Assembly (NCBI GenBank): GCA_902492275.1
Contig: CABUKW010000070.1
Coordinates: forward strand, 1-14,398
DNA length: 14,398 bases
From: an uncultured Peptococcaceae bacterium
GTDB lineage: Bacteria > Bacillota > Peptococcia > Peptococcales > Peptococcaceae
Reading direction: 5' to 3'
This document shows, piece after piece, positions 1-6,660 of the stretch (positions are counted from its first letter, which is position 1; each line of letters begins with the position of its first letter). The position numbers and the translations under genes were made by a program. Below the pieces are notes generated by a model that was not told where the DNA came from, did not search any database, and saw only the letters and a program-made list of their open reading frames with translations.

Positions 1-252
1 TGATACTTTGAACTTTTTCTCTTTTTTCAGTCTCACATCATTGACTAATGTACACTGGGCAAAAAAGTTGCTGCGCGGCAATTTCTGAAGGGGCTATCGG
101 GAGAGGATTGTTTCGGATACAAGAAGCAGAGGCTTGGCAATAAAAAAACTGTGGCGCAGCGGGAACTTTTTTGCTTGCGCTGCGTCTGAATAGTAAGCAC
201 AGCATATGTGACAAGGAAAAGGGATGAAAACGAAAAAGGAGTGTATTTCAAG
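1..252. other. Upstream region with one hairpin, no gene seen
   Basis: I see no convincing gene here; the open frames on either strand lack ribosome binding sites or run into the downstream gene. Bases 154-161 (GCGCAGCG) pair with 178-185 (CGCTGCGT) to form an 8-bp hairpin with one G-U pair and a 16-nt loop. It would lie in the 5' leader of the stalk-domain gene if transcription starts further upstream. There is no U-tract directly after it, so it is not a standard terminator. I could not assign a promoter with confidence. Confidence 0.4.
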
Positions 253-1221
253 ATGAAACATAAAAAATTAGTGACCTTAGCGTTGGCCACTGCTTTAACG
301 GCCAGCCTGTTTACGCCGGCTTTTGCAGACAGCAGCGGGGCAGCCGTAACCAGAACAGATTGCGCAGCCGCCGCCAATTCTGCGGCAGCCATGCAGGATA
401 AACGGATTCTGGACTATGCTGCCACCATTGGTACCGTACAGCAGGTGGGAGAAAACAGCATTTTGGTAAAAAATGATCAGACAGAAATTCAGTTCAATCT
501 TGATGAAAGCACCTGGCTGGTGGACGGGCAGCAGGGCATACCGGTTGCACTGCAGGATTTGCAGGGCAAGGAGGTTGTGGTTTCTCACAGCATGGCCATG
601 ACCAGAAGTCTGCCGCCGCAAAGCTATGCTTACGCGGTTATTATCAAGGGTGATGTGATGCCCAATTATGCCATCGTGGAAGAAGTGGCTGACAGCCAAA
701 TCGGCGCGGTACGTTTAACCACCAACAATGGCGGTATGTGGGTAACTGTGGCAAAGGATGCGGAAATCAAACCGCTGAAGACGAAAAATATTGTGACCGT
801 GCAGGATCTGCAGCCCGGCGCAGAAGTGCTGCTGTATTATGATATGGTGGCTTTGAGCTATCCAGGACAGGCCGGCACCGACCGCGTTGTGCTGCTGAAG
901 CCTGCAGAGGAGCCTATTGCGGAAGAACCTGTTGCAGAGGAAGTCGAATCTATGGTAAGCTTGCGTGAAGCTGCCAGCCAGTTAGGCTTACAGATTGATT
1001 GGAATGCAGAGCTGCAGACAGTAGTATTGAGTAAGGAAGGCTACAAGGCAACGATTTCCATTGGCAGCGCCAAATATGGGTATACGAAATCAGTAGAAAA
1101 AGATGGAGAACAGACCGAGCTGATTGCCGACGCGCTGGCTGCGCAAGCGCCGGAGCTTCGTGACGGCCGTACCTATGTACCGCAGAGTATGGTAGACGCG
1201 CTGAAGCAGCAGATGCAATAA
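253..1221 (+). CDS. Secreted stalk-domain (copper amine oxidase N-terminal-like) protein
   Basis: The protein has 322 aa from the ATG at 253. An upstream in-frame ATG at 208 is rejected because AAGGAG lies about 11 nt before 253 and the signal peptide begins there. Residues 1-25 are a classic Sec signal (MKHKK, a hydrophobic core, then AFA before Asp26). Two related beta-rich segments follow (about 59-135 and 141-215), each with a V-x-E/Q-V...V-L-pattern suggesting an internal repeat. An acidic Ala/Glu/Pro linker spans about 217-232. The C-terminus (about 233-318) reads like a stalk domain: VSLREAASQLG, a central VVLSKEGY, then DGRTYVPQSMVDAL. Stalk domains are common in secreted proteins of Clostridia and related Bacillota and are thought to act in cell-surface attachment. 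The substrate or partner is unknown. A terminator follows at 1247, so the gene appears monocistronic. Confidence 0.82.
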   Translation: MKHKKLVTLALATALTASLFTPAFADSSGAAVTRTDCAAAANSAAAMQDKRILDYAATIGTVQQVGENSILVKNDQTEIQFNLDESTWLVDGQQGIPVALQDLQGKEVVVSHSMAMTRSLPPQSYAYAVIIKGDVMPNYAIVEEVADSQIGAVRLTTNNGGMWVTVAKDAEIKPLKTKNIVTVQDLQPGAEVLLYYDMVALSYPGQAGTDRVVLLKPAEEPIAEEPVAEEVESMVSLREAASQLGLQIDWNAELQTVVLSKEGYKATISIGSAKYGYTKSVEKDGEQTELIADALAAQAPELRDGRTYVPQSMVDALKQQMQ

Positions 1222-1246
1222 GTACAAGGAGCGACAGAAAAACGTG

Positions 1247-1286
1247 GGACTGCATATTTTTGAATATGCGGTCCTATTTGTTTTTG
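1247..1286 (+). terminator. Intrinsic terminator after the stalk-domain gene
   Basis: GGACTGCATAT (1247-1257) pairs with ATATGCGGTCC (1264-1274), an 11-bp stem with a single G-U pair and a six-base loop, followed by a T-rich tract. It lies 26 bases after the stop codon. Confidence 0.85.
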
Positions 1287-1314
1287 TAATTTTCAAATTT
1301 TTGTGAAAAATCAC

Positions 1315-1343
1315 TTTATTCCAAGGACATAATCTTATATAAT
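1315..1343 (+). promoter_or_regulatory. Putative promoter of the YaiI/aldehyde dehydrogenase operon
   Basis: A perfect TATAAT lies at 1338-1343, with a weak -35 (TTTATT at 1315-1320) 17 bases upstream. It sits between the preceding terminator and the start at 1403, which leaves a leader of about 50 nt. Confidence 0.5.
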
Positions 1344-1402
1344 CGTAGTAAGAAATTTGTCTGCGTACAGAGAATGACGCTGGTATGATAAGGAGGCGGC
1401 TG

Positions 1403-1900
1403 ATGCGGATTTTGATTGACGCTGATGGCTGTCCGGTGGTGGATTTGACCATTGGCTTGGCGCGGGAGTTTGGTCTGGAATGTATCATTTTGTGCGATAC
1501 GGCCCATTATTTTAATCGGGAGGGCGCTCGCACGGTGGTGTTATCCCAGGGCGCGGACAGTGTGGATTTTGCTTTGGTGAATATGGTGCGGGCCGGTGAT
1601 ATTGTGGTAACGCAGGATTATGGCTTGGCGGCCATGTGTCTGGCGCGCAGCGGCAAGCCACTCAATCAGAATGGGATGCGTTATCATGACGGCAATATCG
1701 ACGGCCTATTGGCCAGCCGGCATGCAGCGCAGAAAATCCGCAGAGGCGGCGGCCACACCAAAGGGCCGGCAAAACGTACTAAGGAGCAGGATGAGGCATT
1801 TATCCGTCAGCTGCGCAATATGATTATGGCAGGGCTGGCGGAAGAAGAGAAGGTTCAGACAGCAAACAGGCAGCAGAATGAAGGAGGAAATGAGCAATGA
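1403..1900 (+). CDS. YaiI/YqxD family protein (DUF188, UPF0178)
   Basis: The protein has 165 aa. The start is ATG 1403, because the ideal ribosome binding site AAGGAGG (1390-1396) lies 6 nt upstream; the in-frame ATG at 1385 precedes that site. The hallmarks of the family are all present: IDADGCPVV near the N-terminus (residues 5-13, with acidic D6 and D8), GADSVDF (50-56), TQDYGLA (70-76) and the basic RRGGGHTKGPAKRT (113-126). The family is related to PIN-like nuclease folds, and the conserved acidic residues suggest metal-dependent nuclease activity, but no cellular role is established. Its stop overlaps the start of the next gene (ATGA), so the two are probably translationally coupled. 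Family assignment is firm; function is not. Confidence 0.93.
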   Translation: MRILIDADGCPVVDLTIGLAREFGLECIILCDTAHYFNREGARTVVLSQGADSVDFALVNMVRAGDIVVTQDYGLAAMCLARSGKPLNQNGMRYHDGNIDGLLASRHAAQKIRRGGGHTKGPAKRTKEQDEAFIRQLRNMIMAGLAEEEKVQTANRQQNEGGNEQ

Positions 1901-3270
1901 TGCAGGAAACCTTGAGACGGCAGCGTGAGTTTTATCTATGCGGGACAACGCTGGACATCGAATGGCGGCTGAAGCAGCTGCGGGCGCTGCGAAAAACCAT
2001 TAAAAAGTACGAGGAAAATTTGATTTGGGCCTTGGAGGACGATTTGGGAAAATCGGAATTTGAAGCCTATACGACAGAAATTTCCATGGTATATGATGAA
2101 ATTAATACGGCCATTAAGCATTTGCCTAAATGGACGGAAATCCGTCATGCCGACGGCGGCGGGCTGACCCAATACCCGGGGCGGCTGTTATCCTATACAG
2201 AGCCGCTGGGGCTGGTGCTGATTATTGTGCCCTGGAATTATCCGGTACAGCTTGTATTTTCGCCGCTGACGGCCGCAATTGCAGCCGGCAACTGTGTGGT
2301 AGTCAAGCCATCCGAGCTGGCGCCAAAAACCCAGGAAGTGGTGCAGACCATCATTCAGGAAACCTTTGACGACACCTATATCAGCATTTTCACCGGCGGA
2401 CCGGATGTGAGCCAGGAACTATTGAAAGAAGATTTTGACCATATCTTCTTTGTAGGCAGCCCCAAGGTGGGCAAATATATTATGCGGGCGGCAGCTGAGC
2501 ATCTGACCTCTGTTACGTTGGAGCTGGGCGGCAAAAGCCCTTGCATTGTGGAGGATACCGCCGACTTGAAGGTAGCGGCGAAGCGTATCATTTGGGGGAA
2601 ATGCTTAAACTGCGGGCAGACCTGTATTGCGCCAGATTATGTGCTGGTGGACCGCAAGCGCAAGCCCGAATTGCTGAAGTATATGCAGCAATATTTAGAA
2701 GAATTTTATCCCGGCGATATTTTCTCTAATCCCGATTATCCTCGAATTGTCAATGAGCGTCATTTAGACCGCCTGCTGGAATTTTTAAAGGACGGCCATA
2801 TTGTTTACGGCGGCAAGTATAATCGGGACATGGTACAGCTGGAGCCTACGATTTTAGACCAGGTGGATCCAGAGAATAGCAATGTGATGAATGAAGAAAT
2901 TTTTGGGCCGATTTTGCCGGTTATTCCGTACGATCATTTGGAAAATGCGATCTGCTATATTCAAAACCGTCCTAAGCCGCTGGCGTTGTATCTGTTTACC
3001 CGCGATCCCAATGTGGAGCAGATGGTGATGAATCAGATTTCCTTTGGCGGCGGCTGCATCAATGATACGGTGGTGCATGTTTCCGGTGCGGAAATTCCGT
3101 TCCGCGGCGTAGGACAGAGCGGCATGGGCGGCGCTTATCATGGCAAAGCGGGGTTTGACACCTTCTCCCATCAAAAGGTGGTGCTGAAGCAGTCCAACGA
3201 AATTGAGCTGCCCTTGCGGTATGCGCCGTATAAAAAGAAATTGAAATGGGTGCGTACCTTAATGCGATAG
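1897..3270 (+). CDS. Aldehyde dehydrogenase, class-3 (YwdH-like) type
   Basis: The 457-aa protein matches the usual length of the shorter class-3-like NAD(P)-dependent aldehyde dehydrogenases, such as Bacillus YwdH. Visible motifs are VPWNYP (111-116) in the cofactor/substrate channel, KPSE (137-140), the cofactor-binding turn FVGSPKVGK (185-193), the general base Glu209 in LELGGKSP, the catalytic cysteine Cys243 in CGQTCIAPDYVL, and EEIFGPILPV for the second cofactor contact. All catalytic residues are intact. It should oxidise aldehydes to carboxylic acids in the cytoplasm; the length and lack of an N-terminal extension fit medium/long-chain or aromatic aldehydes, but the substrate cannot be read from sequence. 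AGGAGG lies about 10 nt before the start, and the start overlaps the upstream stop by 4 bases. A second ATG directly follows the first. Confidence 0.93.
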   Translation: MMQETLRRQREFYLCGTTLDIEWRLKQLRALRKTIKKYEENLIWALEDDLGKSEFEAYTTEISMVYDEINTAIKHLPKWTEIRHADGGGLTQYPGRLLSYTEPLGLVLIIVPWNYPVQLVFSPLTAAIAAGNCVVVKPSELAPKTQEVVQTIIQETFDDTYISIFTGGPDVSQELLKEDFDHIFFVGSPKVGKYIMRAAAEHLTSVTLELGGKSPCIVEDTADLKVAAKRIIWGKCLNCGQTCIAPDYVLVDRKRKPELLKYMQQYLEEFYPGDIFSNPDYPRIVNERHLDRLLEFLKDGHIVYGGKYNRDMVQLEPTILDQVDPENSNVMNEEIFGPILPVIPYDHLENAICYIQNRPKPLALYLFTRDPNVEQMVMNQISFGGGCINDTVVHVSGAEIPFRGVGQSGMGGAYHGKAGFDTFSHQKVVLKQSNEIELPLRYAPYKKKLKWVRTLMR

Positions 3271-3274
3271 GTGC

Positions 3275-3380
3275 TTTTCCACAAAGTTATCCACAAATTT
3301 GCCCAGTTATGCACAGGAAAAAGTGGATAACTGCCGTATTTATGACTGTTTGTGTATAAGCATGACACAGATTATACACA
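3275..3380. other. Cluster of DnaA boxes
   Basis: Matches to the DnaA-box consensus TTATNCACA are: TTATCCACA at 3287-3295 (+), TTATGCACA at 3307-3315 (+), TGTGTATAA at 3351-3359 (a perfect box on the minus strand) and TTATACACA at 3372-3380 (+). Two further boxes have one mismatch: TTTTCCACA at 3275-3283 (+) and AGTGGATAA at 3322-3330 (minus). The boxes also form inverted pairs: AGTTATCCAC (3285-3294) with GTGGATAACT (3323-3332), and TTGTGTATAA (3350-3359) with TTATACACAA (3372-3381). Such density is typical of DnaA-binding regions at oriC or of DnaA-titrating clusters elsewhere. No dnaA or dnaN gene is adjacent. Confidence 0.75.
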
Positions 3381-3445
3381 ATTTGCACAGAAAAACTGTT
3401 CGCTTATAAAAAACACCATAGCGGCAAAAAATAAGCAACTAGCAA

Positions 3446-3490
3446 GCTGCAGGCTGAAAGCAAGCGTCTTTCGCCTGCAGCATTTTTTAT
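3446..3490 (+). terminator. Intrinsic terminator after the aldehyde dehydrogenase operon
   Basis: GCTGCAGGC (3446-3454) pairs perfectly with GCCTGCAGC (3473-3481). The stem continues inside with GAAAG/CTTTC after a single bulged T, around a 7-nt loop. ATTTTTTAT follows directly. It is 176 bases beyond the stop codon, so the DnaA-box cluster would be transcribed by read-through of the operon. Confidence 0.87.
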
Positions 3491-3678
3491 AGGTCGGTTC
3501 TCCAAAATAGGGTAAAAATTTGCAATATCGTGATATATTTTTATGCTTTGACGGAAGCGCCGTTCCTATTTGTAAGCACCTGTTATATTTTTGCGGGCGG
3601 ATTTTGTCTGATATTGGTACATTGCCGAAATCCTGCGGGATTTGCCGATTCTTTTGAGTTTCCTTTTTTTGTAATCTG

Positions 3679-3687
3679 TGTTATGCT
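3679..3687 (+). promoter_or_regulatory. Possible extended -10 promoter of the pilin-like gene
   Basis: TGTTATGCT fits an extended -10 element (TG-N-TATGCT). No good -35 is visible at 17 bases. A start near 3694 would leave the AAGGAGGG ribosome binding site (3697-3704) intact in a very short leader. Confidence 0.35.
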
Positions 3688-3711
3688 GGCAGCGTAAAGG
3701 AGGGATGCAGG

Positions 3712-4107
3712 ATGCAAAAACAGAAAACAGCGCATCTGGCAAAAAAATTATTTGGCAAGGCAGCAGGGAAAGGCGGCTTCACATTGGTGGAACTGATTGT
3801 GGTCATTGTGATTATGGGGATTTTGACCGCAGCCATTTTACCAGTGGTAACGGGCTATGTGTCTACTGCACGGGAGCAGGTGAGCAGCTCCAACCAGCAC
3901 ATGGTTGAGCAGGCAACGCGGCTCTATCTGACCAGCTGGGAGATGGAAAGCGGCGGAGCCGAAAGCGCCAGCCTTACGGCGTCGGAGCTGGTGGACAAGG
4001 GCTATTTGTCGCCACTGCCTGAAGGGGAGGATTATACCGTAGCCATTACCAAAACCGATAACCGGTATGATGTGACAGTGACGCCAATTACCAGCACTGG
4101 CGATTAA
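3712..4107 (+). CDS. Type IV pilin-like protein (prepilin N-terminal methylation site)
   Basis: The protein has 131 aa, with AAGGAGGG 7 nt before ATG 3712. The N-terminus has a basic leader of 22 residues ending GKGG, then FTLVELIVVIVIMGILTAAILP. This is the prepilin peptidase/methylase signature, with cleavage between Gly22 and Phe23 and the conserved Glu at mature position 5 (Glu27). The hydrophobic helix (about 23-50) anchors the subunit in the membrane before assembly. The remaining 80 residues are a short globular part ending in a beta-rich tail (YTVAITKTDNRYDVTVTP), of the size seen in ComGC-type or minor pseudopilins. No pilus assembly ATPase, prepilin peptidase or platform gene lies nearby, so it must use machinery encoded elsewhere. 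The next gene encodes a sigma factor, but the hairpin-rich gap between them argues against a simple operon. Confidence 0.85.
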   Translation: MQKQKTAHLAKKLFGKAAGKGGFTLVELIVVIVIMGILTAAILPVVTGYVSTAREQVSSSNQHMVEQATRLYLTSWEMESGGAESASLTASELVDKGYLSPLPEGEDYTVAITKTDNRYDVTVTPITSTGD

Positions 4108-4124
4108 GGGCCAGCGAGTCTGAA

Positions 4125-4161
4125 CCAATCCGGCGATGACGAAACGGGGTCGCCGGATTGG
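4125..4161. repeat. Perfect 12-bp hairpin downstream of the pilin-like gene
   Basis: CCAATCCGGCGA (4125-4136) and TCGCCGGATTGG (4150-4161) are perfect reverse complements with a 13-nt loop. No U-tract follows, so it is not a standard intrinsic terminator; it could protect the 3' end of the pilin mRNA or be part of a larger regulatory fold with the next hairpin. Confidence 0.7.
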
Positions 4162-4175
4162 CCTGGGGGAACGAA

Positions 4176-4236
4176 CTGCCGGTACAGCGTCTGTCGGAAA
4201 AACCCCCGCTTTTTTGACAGACGCTGAATGCGGCAG
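4176..4236. repeat. Long compound hairpin upstream of the sigma factor gene
   Basis: CAGCGTCTGTC (4185-4195) pairs perfectly with GACAGACGCTG (4216-4226). The stem can continue inward by G-U and A-U pairs (GGAAAAA with TTTTTT) to a small C-rich loop, and outward, past a small internal loop, by CTGCCG (4176-4181) with CGGCAG (4231-4236). An alternative pairing, GGGGG (4165-4169) with CCCCC (4203-4207), would be followed by GC and TTTTTT. That arrangement resembles a terminator and excludes the long hairpin. Confidence 0.7.
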
Positions 4237-4366
4237 CATGGTCAAGGCCTTGCGACGGAAGAAGCAGGCAAGGACAAAACATACATAAAAAATGAACCGC
4301 TTTGGATAGTTATGACAATATATCAGTGAACGGCCGTAAATGGAACACAGAAAGGAGGAGCATTTT

Positions 4367-4897
4367 ATGGAGCTGGCAGGATTAGAGCAGTTGGTGGAGC
4401 AATACGGCAACGTCGTGTATGCCTTTTGCAATCAACTGACAGGTTCCCGACAGGAAGGGGAAGAGCTGTATCAGGAAACCTTTTTGAAGGCGGTAGAGCT
4501 GCATCGGCAAATTGATGGAACGCAAAATCCGAAAGGCTTTCTGATTGCAGTGGCTGCTCGTCTGTGGCGCAATCGCCGCCGAAAATATGCCTGGCGGCAG
4601 CGTATTGCGCCTGTCGAGCAGTTAACCGAACAGGCGGAGCAACAGCCTGCACAGGCATACAGCGATAATCCAGAGGAGCTTGCTTTGCAGCGGGAACAGC
4701 AGCAGTTGGTCCGTCAGGCTGTCTCAGAACTGCCGGACAAATGGAAGCTGCCGGTATATATGCATTATACAGCGGGGCTTTCGATAGAGGAAATCGCCAG
4801 CTTACTGCACATTCCAGCGGGAACGGTGAAGAGCAGATTATATAAAGCGAGAAGTGTATTAAAAGAGAAATTGGAGGTGTCGTGGCATGAACAATGA
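4367..4897 (+). CDS. ECF-type RNA polymerase sigma factor
   Basis: The protein has 176 aa from ATG 4367, chosen because AAAGGAGG (4351-4358) lies 8 nt upstream; an in-frame ATG at 4340 precedes that site. Region 2 spans about residues 5-75 (Y-G-N-V-V-Y-A-F..., EELYQETFLKA for core binding, then the basic RLWRNRRRKY for promoter melting). A Gln/Glu-rich linker (about 82-112) leads to region 4 (about 115-170): ELPDKWKLPVYMHY, then the helix-turn-helix LSIEEIASLLHIPAGTVKSRLYKAR that reads the -35 element. It should direct RNA polymerase to a small regulon. The following gene overlaps it by 11 bases and encodes a membrane protein likely to be its anti-sigma partner. A TGAACC sequence about 70 bases upstream recalls ECF -35 elements, but no matching -10 is clear. 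Confidence 0.92.
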   Translation: MELAGLEQLVEQYGNVVYAFCNQLTGSRQEGEELYQETFLKAVELHRQIDGTQNPKGFLIAVAARLWRNRRRKYAWRQRIAPVEQLTEQAEQQPAQAYSDNPEELALQREQQQLVRQAVSELPDKWKLPVYMHYTAGLSIEEIASLLHIPAGTVKSRLYKARSVLKEKLEVSWHEQ

Positions 4898-6083
4898 CAA
4901 AAAGCTGGACGATTTATTGCGTCAGAGTTTACAGGCGGAAACAGCAGGCTCTGTACCCTCGGCACAAGTCCAAAAGGAAACGATCGAAAAAATGAAGGAG
5001 CGATATACCATGTTATCAGGAAAAACGCGCAAATCGTTGTGTTCCGCTATTTTGGCTGCGGCGCTGGTGGTGGCGGTGCCGGTGGGAGCCTTTGCAGCCT
5101 GGCAGCTGTTAAGTCCGGCGCAGGTAGCCCATGAGCTGCAGGATTTTGCTTTGGAAAAAGCCTTTGCCGGCGAGGAGGCGGTGGTCATCAATCAATCGGT
5201 GCAATCCGGCGGTTACCGCATTACCTTGCTGGGGCTGGTATCTGGCGCTGCCTGCAGCGATTATCTGCCCTCTGATGTGGAGGTCAATCAGGAGCGCTTA
5301 TACGCCGCTGTCGCTATTGAACATGCCGATGGCAGCCCTATGCCCAATACTGGCAGCGAAGAATACGGCGAAACCTCTTTTTTGGTGACGCCGCTCATTC
5401 AAGGACAGCTTCCCTGGCAGGTCAACATCTTTACCATGGGCGGCGGTTATAGCGAATTTGTGCAGGACGGCGTGCAGTACCGTTTGGTGGAATGTGATGC
5501 TGTGACGGCCTTTGCAGACCGCAATGTGTGGCTGGCTGTTACCGATGAATTTGCAATCAGTAACGGCACCTTTTTATACGATGCAGCGACTGGAAGGATT
5601 GCTGAAAATCCCGATGCTAACGGCGTAAATGTATTGTTCAGGCTGCCGTTGGACGCTGCTGATGCAGACCAAGCCAAAGCGGAGCAGCTATTGCAGCAAT
5701 GGAAGGCTGACAGCCCGTACAATCCAGAATATGATGCGGAGGCTGCCGCCGCCCACGAAACGCAATATCAGAAAATCATCCAGGAAGGCAGCATGCGGGA
5801 GCATAAATTATTGGAGCAGAGCGCCGGTGGCAGCTGGTGGTACTATTATGGCGACGGCGGACAGATGGAATTGCTGCCGGAAGATGCGGAACGGATTGCC
5901 AACGGCACGGTGTATACCGATAATCTGGTTACTATGGCCGACGCAGAGAGCTGGCAGGCTGTGCTGTTGGGGCGGGATGAACAAGGCCGTTTATACGGAG
6001 AGCTGTATGTGCTGCCAAAAACAGCGGAGGAAAAGGCCGGCGGCGAGGACGATACGCTGTCTGTTTCCATTGGCGGAAAATAA
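4887..6083 (+). CDS. Membrane-anchored putative anti-sigma factor with large extracytoplasmic domain
   Basis: The protein has 398 aa; GGAGG (4873-4877) lies about 9 nt before ATG 4887, inside the end of the sigma gene. Residues 1-48 are a charged cytoplasmic segment (MNNDKKLDDLLRQSL..., ETIEKMKERY) of the kind that binds ECF sigma factors. One transmembrane helix spans about 49-71 (SAILAAALVVAVPVGAFAAW). The remaining roughly 325 residues are predicted outside the membrane. The outer domain begins with VVINQSVQSGGYRITLLGLVSG, a beta-rich pattern like that of DUF4179-type sigma-partner proteins, and ends in an acidic tail. No zinc-binding HxxxCxxC motif is present, so it is not a ZAS-type anti-sigma factor. 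The role as anti-sigma rests on the overlap with the sigma gene and on topology. What the outer domain senses is unknown. A terminator follows. Confidence 0.72.
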   Translation: MNNDKKLDDLLRQSLQAETAGSVPSAQVQKETIEKMKERYTMLSGKTRKSLCSAILAAALVVAVPVGAFAAWQLLSPAQVAHELQDFALEKAFAGEEAVVINQSVQSGGYRITLLGLVSGAACSDYLPSDVEVNQERLYAAVAIEHADGSPMPNTGSEEYGETSFLVTPLIQGQLPWQVNIFTMGGGYSEFVQDGVQYRLVECDAVTAFADRNVWLAVTDEFAISNGTFLYDAATGRIAENPDANGVNVLFRLPLDAADADQAKAEQLLQQWKADSPYNPEYDAEAAAAHETQYQKIIQEGSMREHKLLEQSAGGSWWYYYGDGGQMELLPEDAERIANGTVYTDNLVTMADAESWQAVLLGRDEQGRLYGELYVLPKTAEEKAGGEDDTLSVSIGGK

Positions 6084-6118
6084 TCGTAACAATAGCCCAT
6101 TATTTATATAACAGAAAG

Positions 6119-6187
6119 AGAAGCAGTTTCAGAATTTGTTATTTGCCCGGTTGCGCAGATAAAAAATTGGAACTGCTTCTTTTTTTG
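6119..6187 (+). terminator. Intrinsic terminator of the sigma/anti-sigma operon
   Basis: AGAAGCAGTTTC (6119-6130) pairs with GGAACTGCTTCT (6169-6180) through 12 bp including one G-U, followed by TTTTTT. The 38-nt loop can pair further (AATTT with AAATT). Confidence 0.82.
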
Positions 6188-6219
6188 ATAAAATTTATGC
6201 AATTTCCGATACTTGCCTA

Positions 6220-6264
6220 TTGACAGATTGTTTATATTGTATATAATGAATATATACAATATAA
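6220..6264 (+). promoter_or_regulatory. Consensus promoter with overlapping operator palindrome (GntR/ABC operon)
   Basis: TTGACA (6220-6225) and TATAAT (6242-6247), 16 bases apart, form a near-ideal sigma-A promoter. A perfect inverted repeat overlaps it: TTATATTGTATATA (6232-6245), a 5-nt centre, and its exact reverse complement (6251-6264). The operator covers the -10 and the expected start point. The first gene encodes a YtrA-type GntR repressor, so negative autoregulation relieved by a signal such as a cell-envelope-active compound is the natural reading. The operator assignment is inference; the palindrome is seen directly. Confidence 0.85.
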
Positions 6265-6279
6265 CATGAGGTGCGCATC

Positions 6280-6660
6280 ATGAACATTATTATTAGCAAT
6301 CAGAGCAGTCAGCCCATTTATGAGCAGATTGCCAATCAGGTAAAAGCATTGATCATCGGCGGCTCGCTGAAAGAAGGCGATATGCTGCCGTCTATGCGGC
6401 TGCTGGCCAAAGAGCTGCGTATCAGCGTCATTACCACAAAGCGGGCTTATGAGGAACTGGAACGAGATGGCTTTATCGTTTCGCAAACCGGCAAGGGCAG
6501 CTTTGTGGCAGGTACTAACACCGAGCTGGTAAGAGAAGCGCAGCTGCAAAAGATTGAACAGCAATTAACACAAGCGGTGGAGACGGCGCGAATCAGCAAT
6601 GTATCGCTGGATGAATTGCAGGAAATGCTGTCGCTGCTTTATGGAGGAGACGAATCATGA
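6280..6660 (+). CDS. GntR family transcriptional regulator, YtrA subfamily
   Basis: The protein has 126 aa. ATG 6280 follows GAGGTG by 6 nt; a GTG at 6271 lies within that ribosome binding site and is rejected. The N-terminal winged helix-turn-helix (about residues 9-78) shows the GntR pattern: PIYEQIANQVKALIIGGSLKEGD, LPSMRLLAKELRIS, then TTKRAYEELERDGFI and the wing GKGSFV. The short 45-residue C-terminal part is helical with no room for a ligand-binding FCD or UTRA domain, which defines the YtrA subfamily. Such regulators typically repress their own operon of ABC-transporter genes, and here the next three genes are exactly that. Its stop overlaps the ATPase start (ATGA). Confidence 0.93.
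   Translation: MNIIISNQSSQPIYEQIANQVKALIIGGSLKEGDMLPSMRLLAKELRISVITTKRAYEELERDGFIVSQTGKGSFVAGTNTELVREAQLQKIEQQLTQAVETARISNVSLDELQEMLSLLYGGDES

Larger units (their letters stand above)
3271..3711. other. Intergenic region: DnaA-box cluster, terminator, pilin leader
   Basis: This 441-base stretch has no supported gene. Its first 120 bases hold a cluster of DnaA boxes, followed by an AT-rich segment (about 3390-3445), a strong terminator (3446-3490), and about 220 bases of leader or upstream DNA for the pilin-like gene. The last part contains a small hairpin, AAATCC/GGATTT, near 3630-3645. An open frame beginning at 3678 overlaps the pilin gene in another frame and is not a gene. Confidence 0.7.

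Noticed and set aside
1385..1402. Upstream ATG of the YaiI/YqxD gene
   Set aside because: The ideal ribosome binding site lies downstream of this ATG, and the family N-terminus (MRILIDADG) begins at 1403.
3275..3445. DnaA-box cluster as the classical oriC
   Set aside because: No dnaA, dnaN, rpmH or other origin-marker genes are visible and flanking genes run in the same direction; it is kept as a DnaA-binding cluster only.
3678..3908. Open frame overlapping the pilin-like gene
   Set aside because: It is in another frame of the pilin gene and has no family features; the pilin frame has the ribosome binding site and the methylation motif.
4340..4366. Upstream ATG of the sigma factor gene
   Set aside because: AAAGGAGG at 4351-4358 lies between this ATG and the one at 4367, so the later start is used.
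3838..4431. 197-codon minus-strand open frame
   Set aside because: It is antisense to the pilin and sigma genes, spans the palindromic gap and has no ribosome binding site or recognisable motif.
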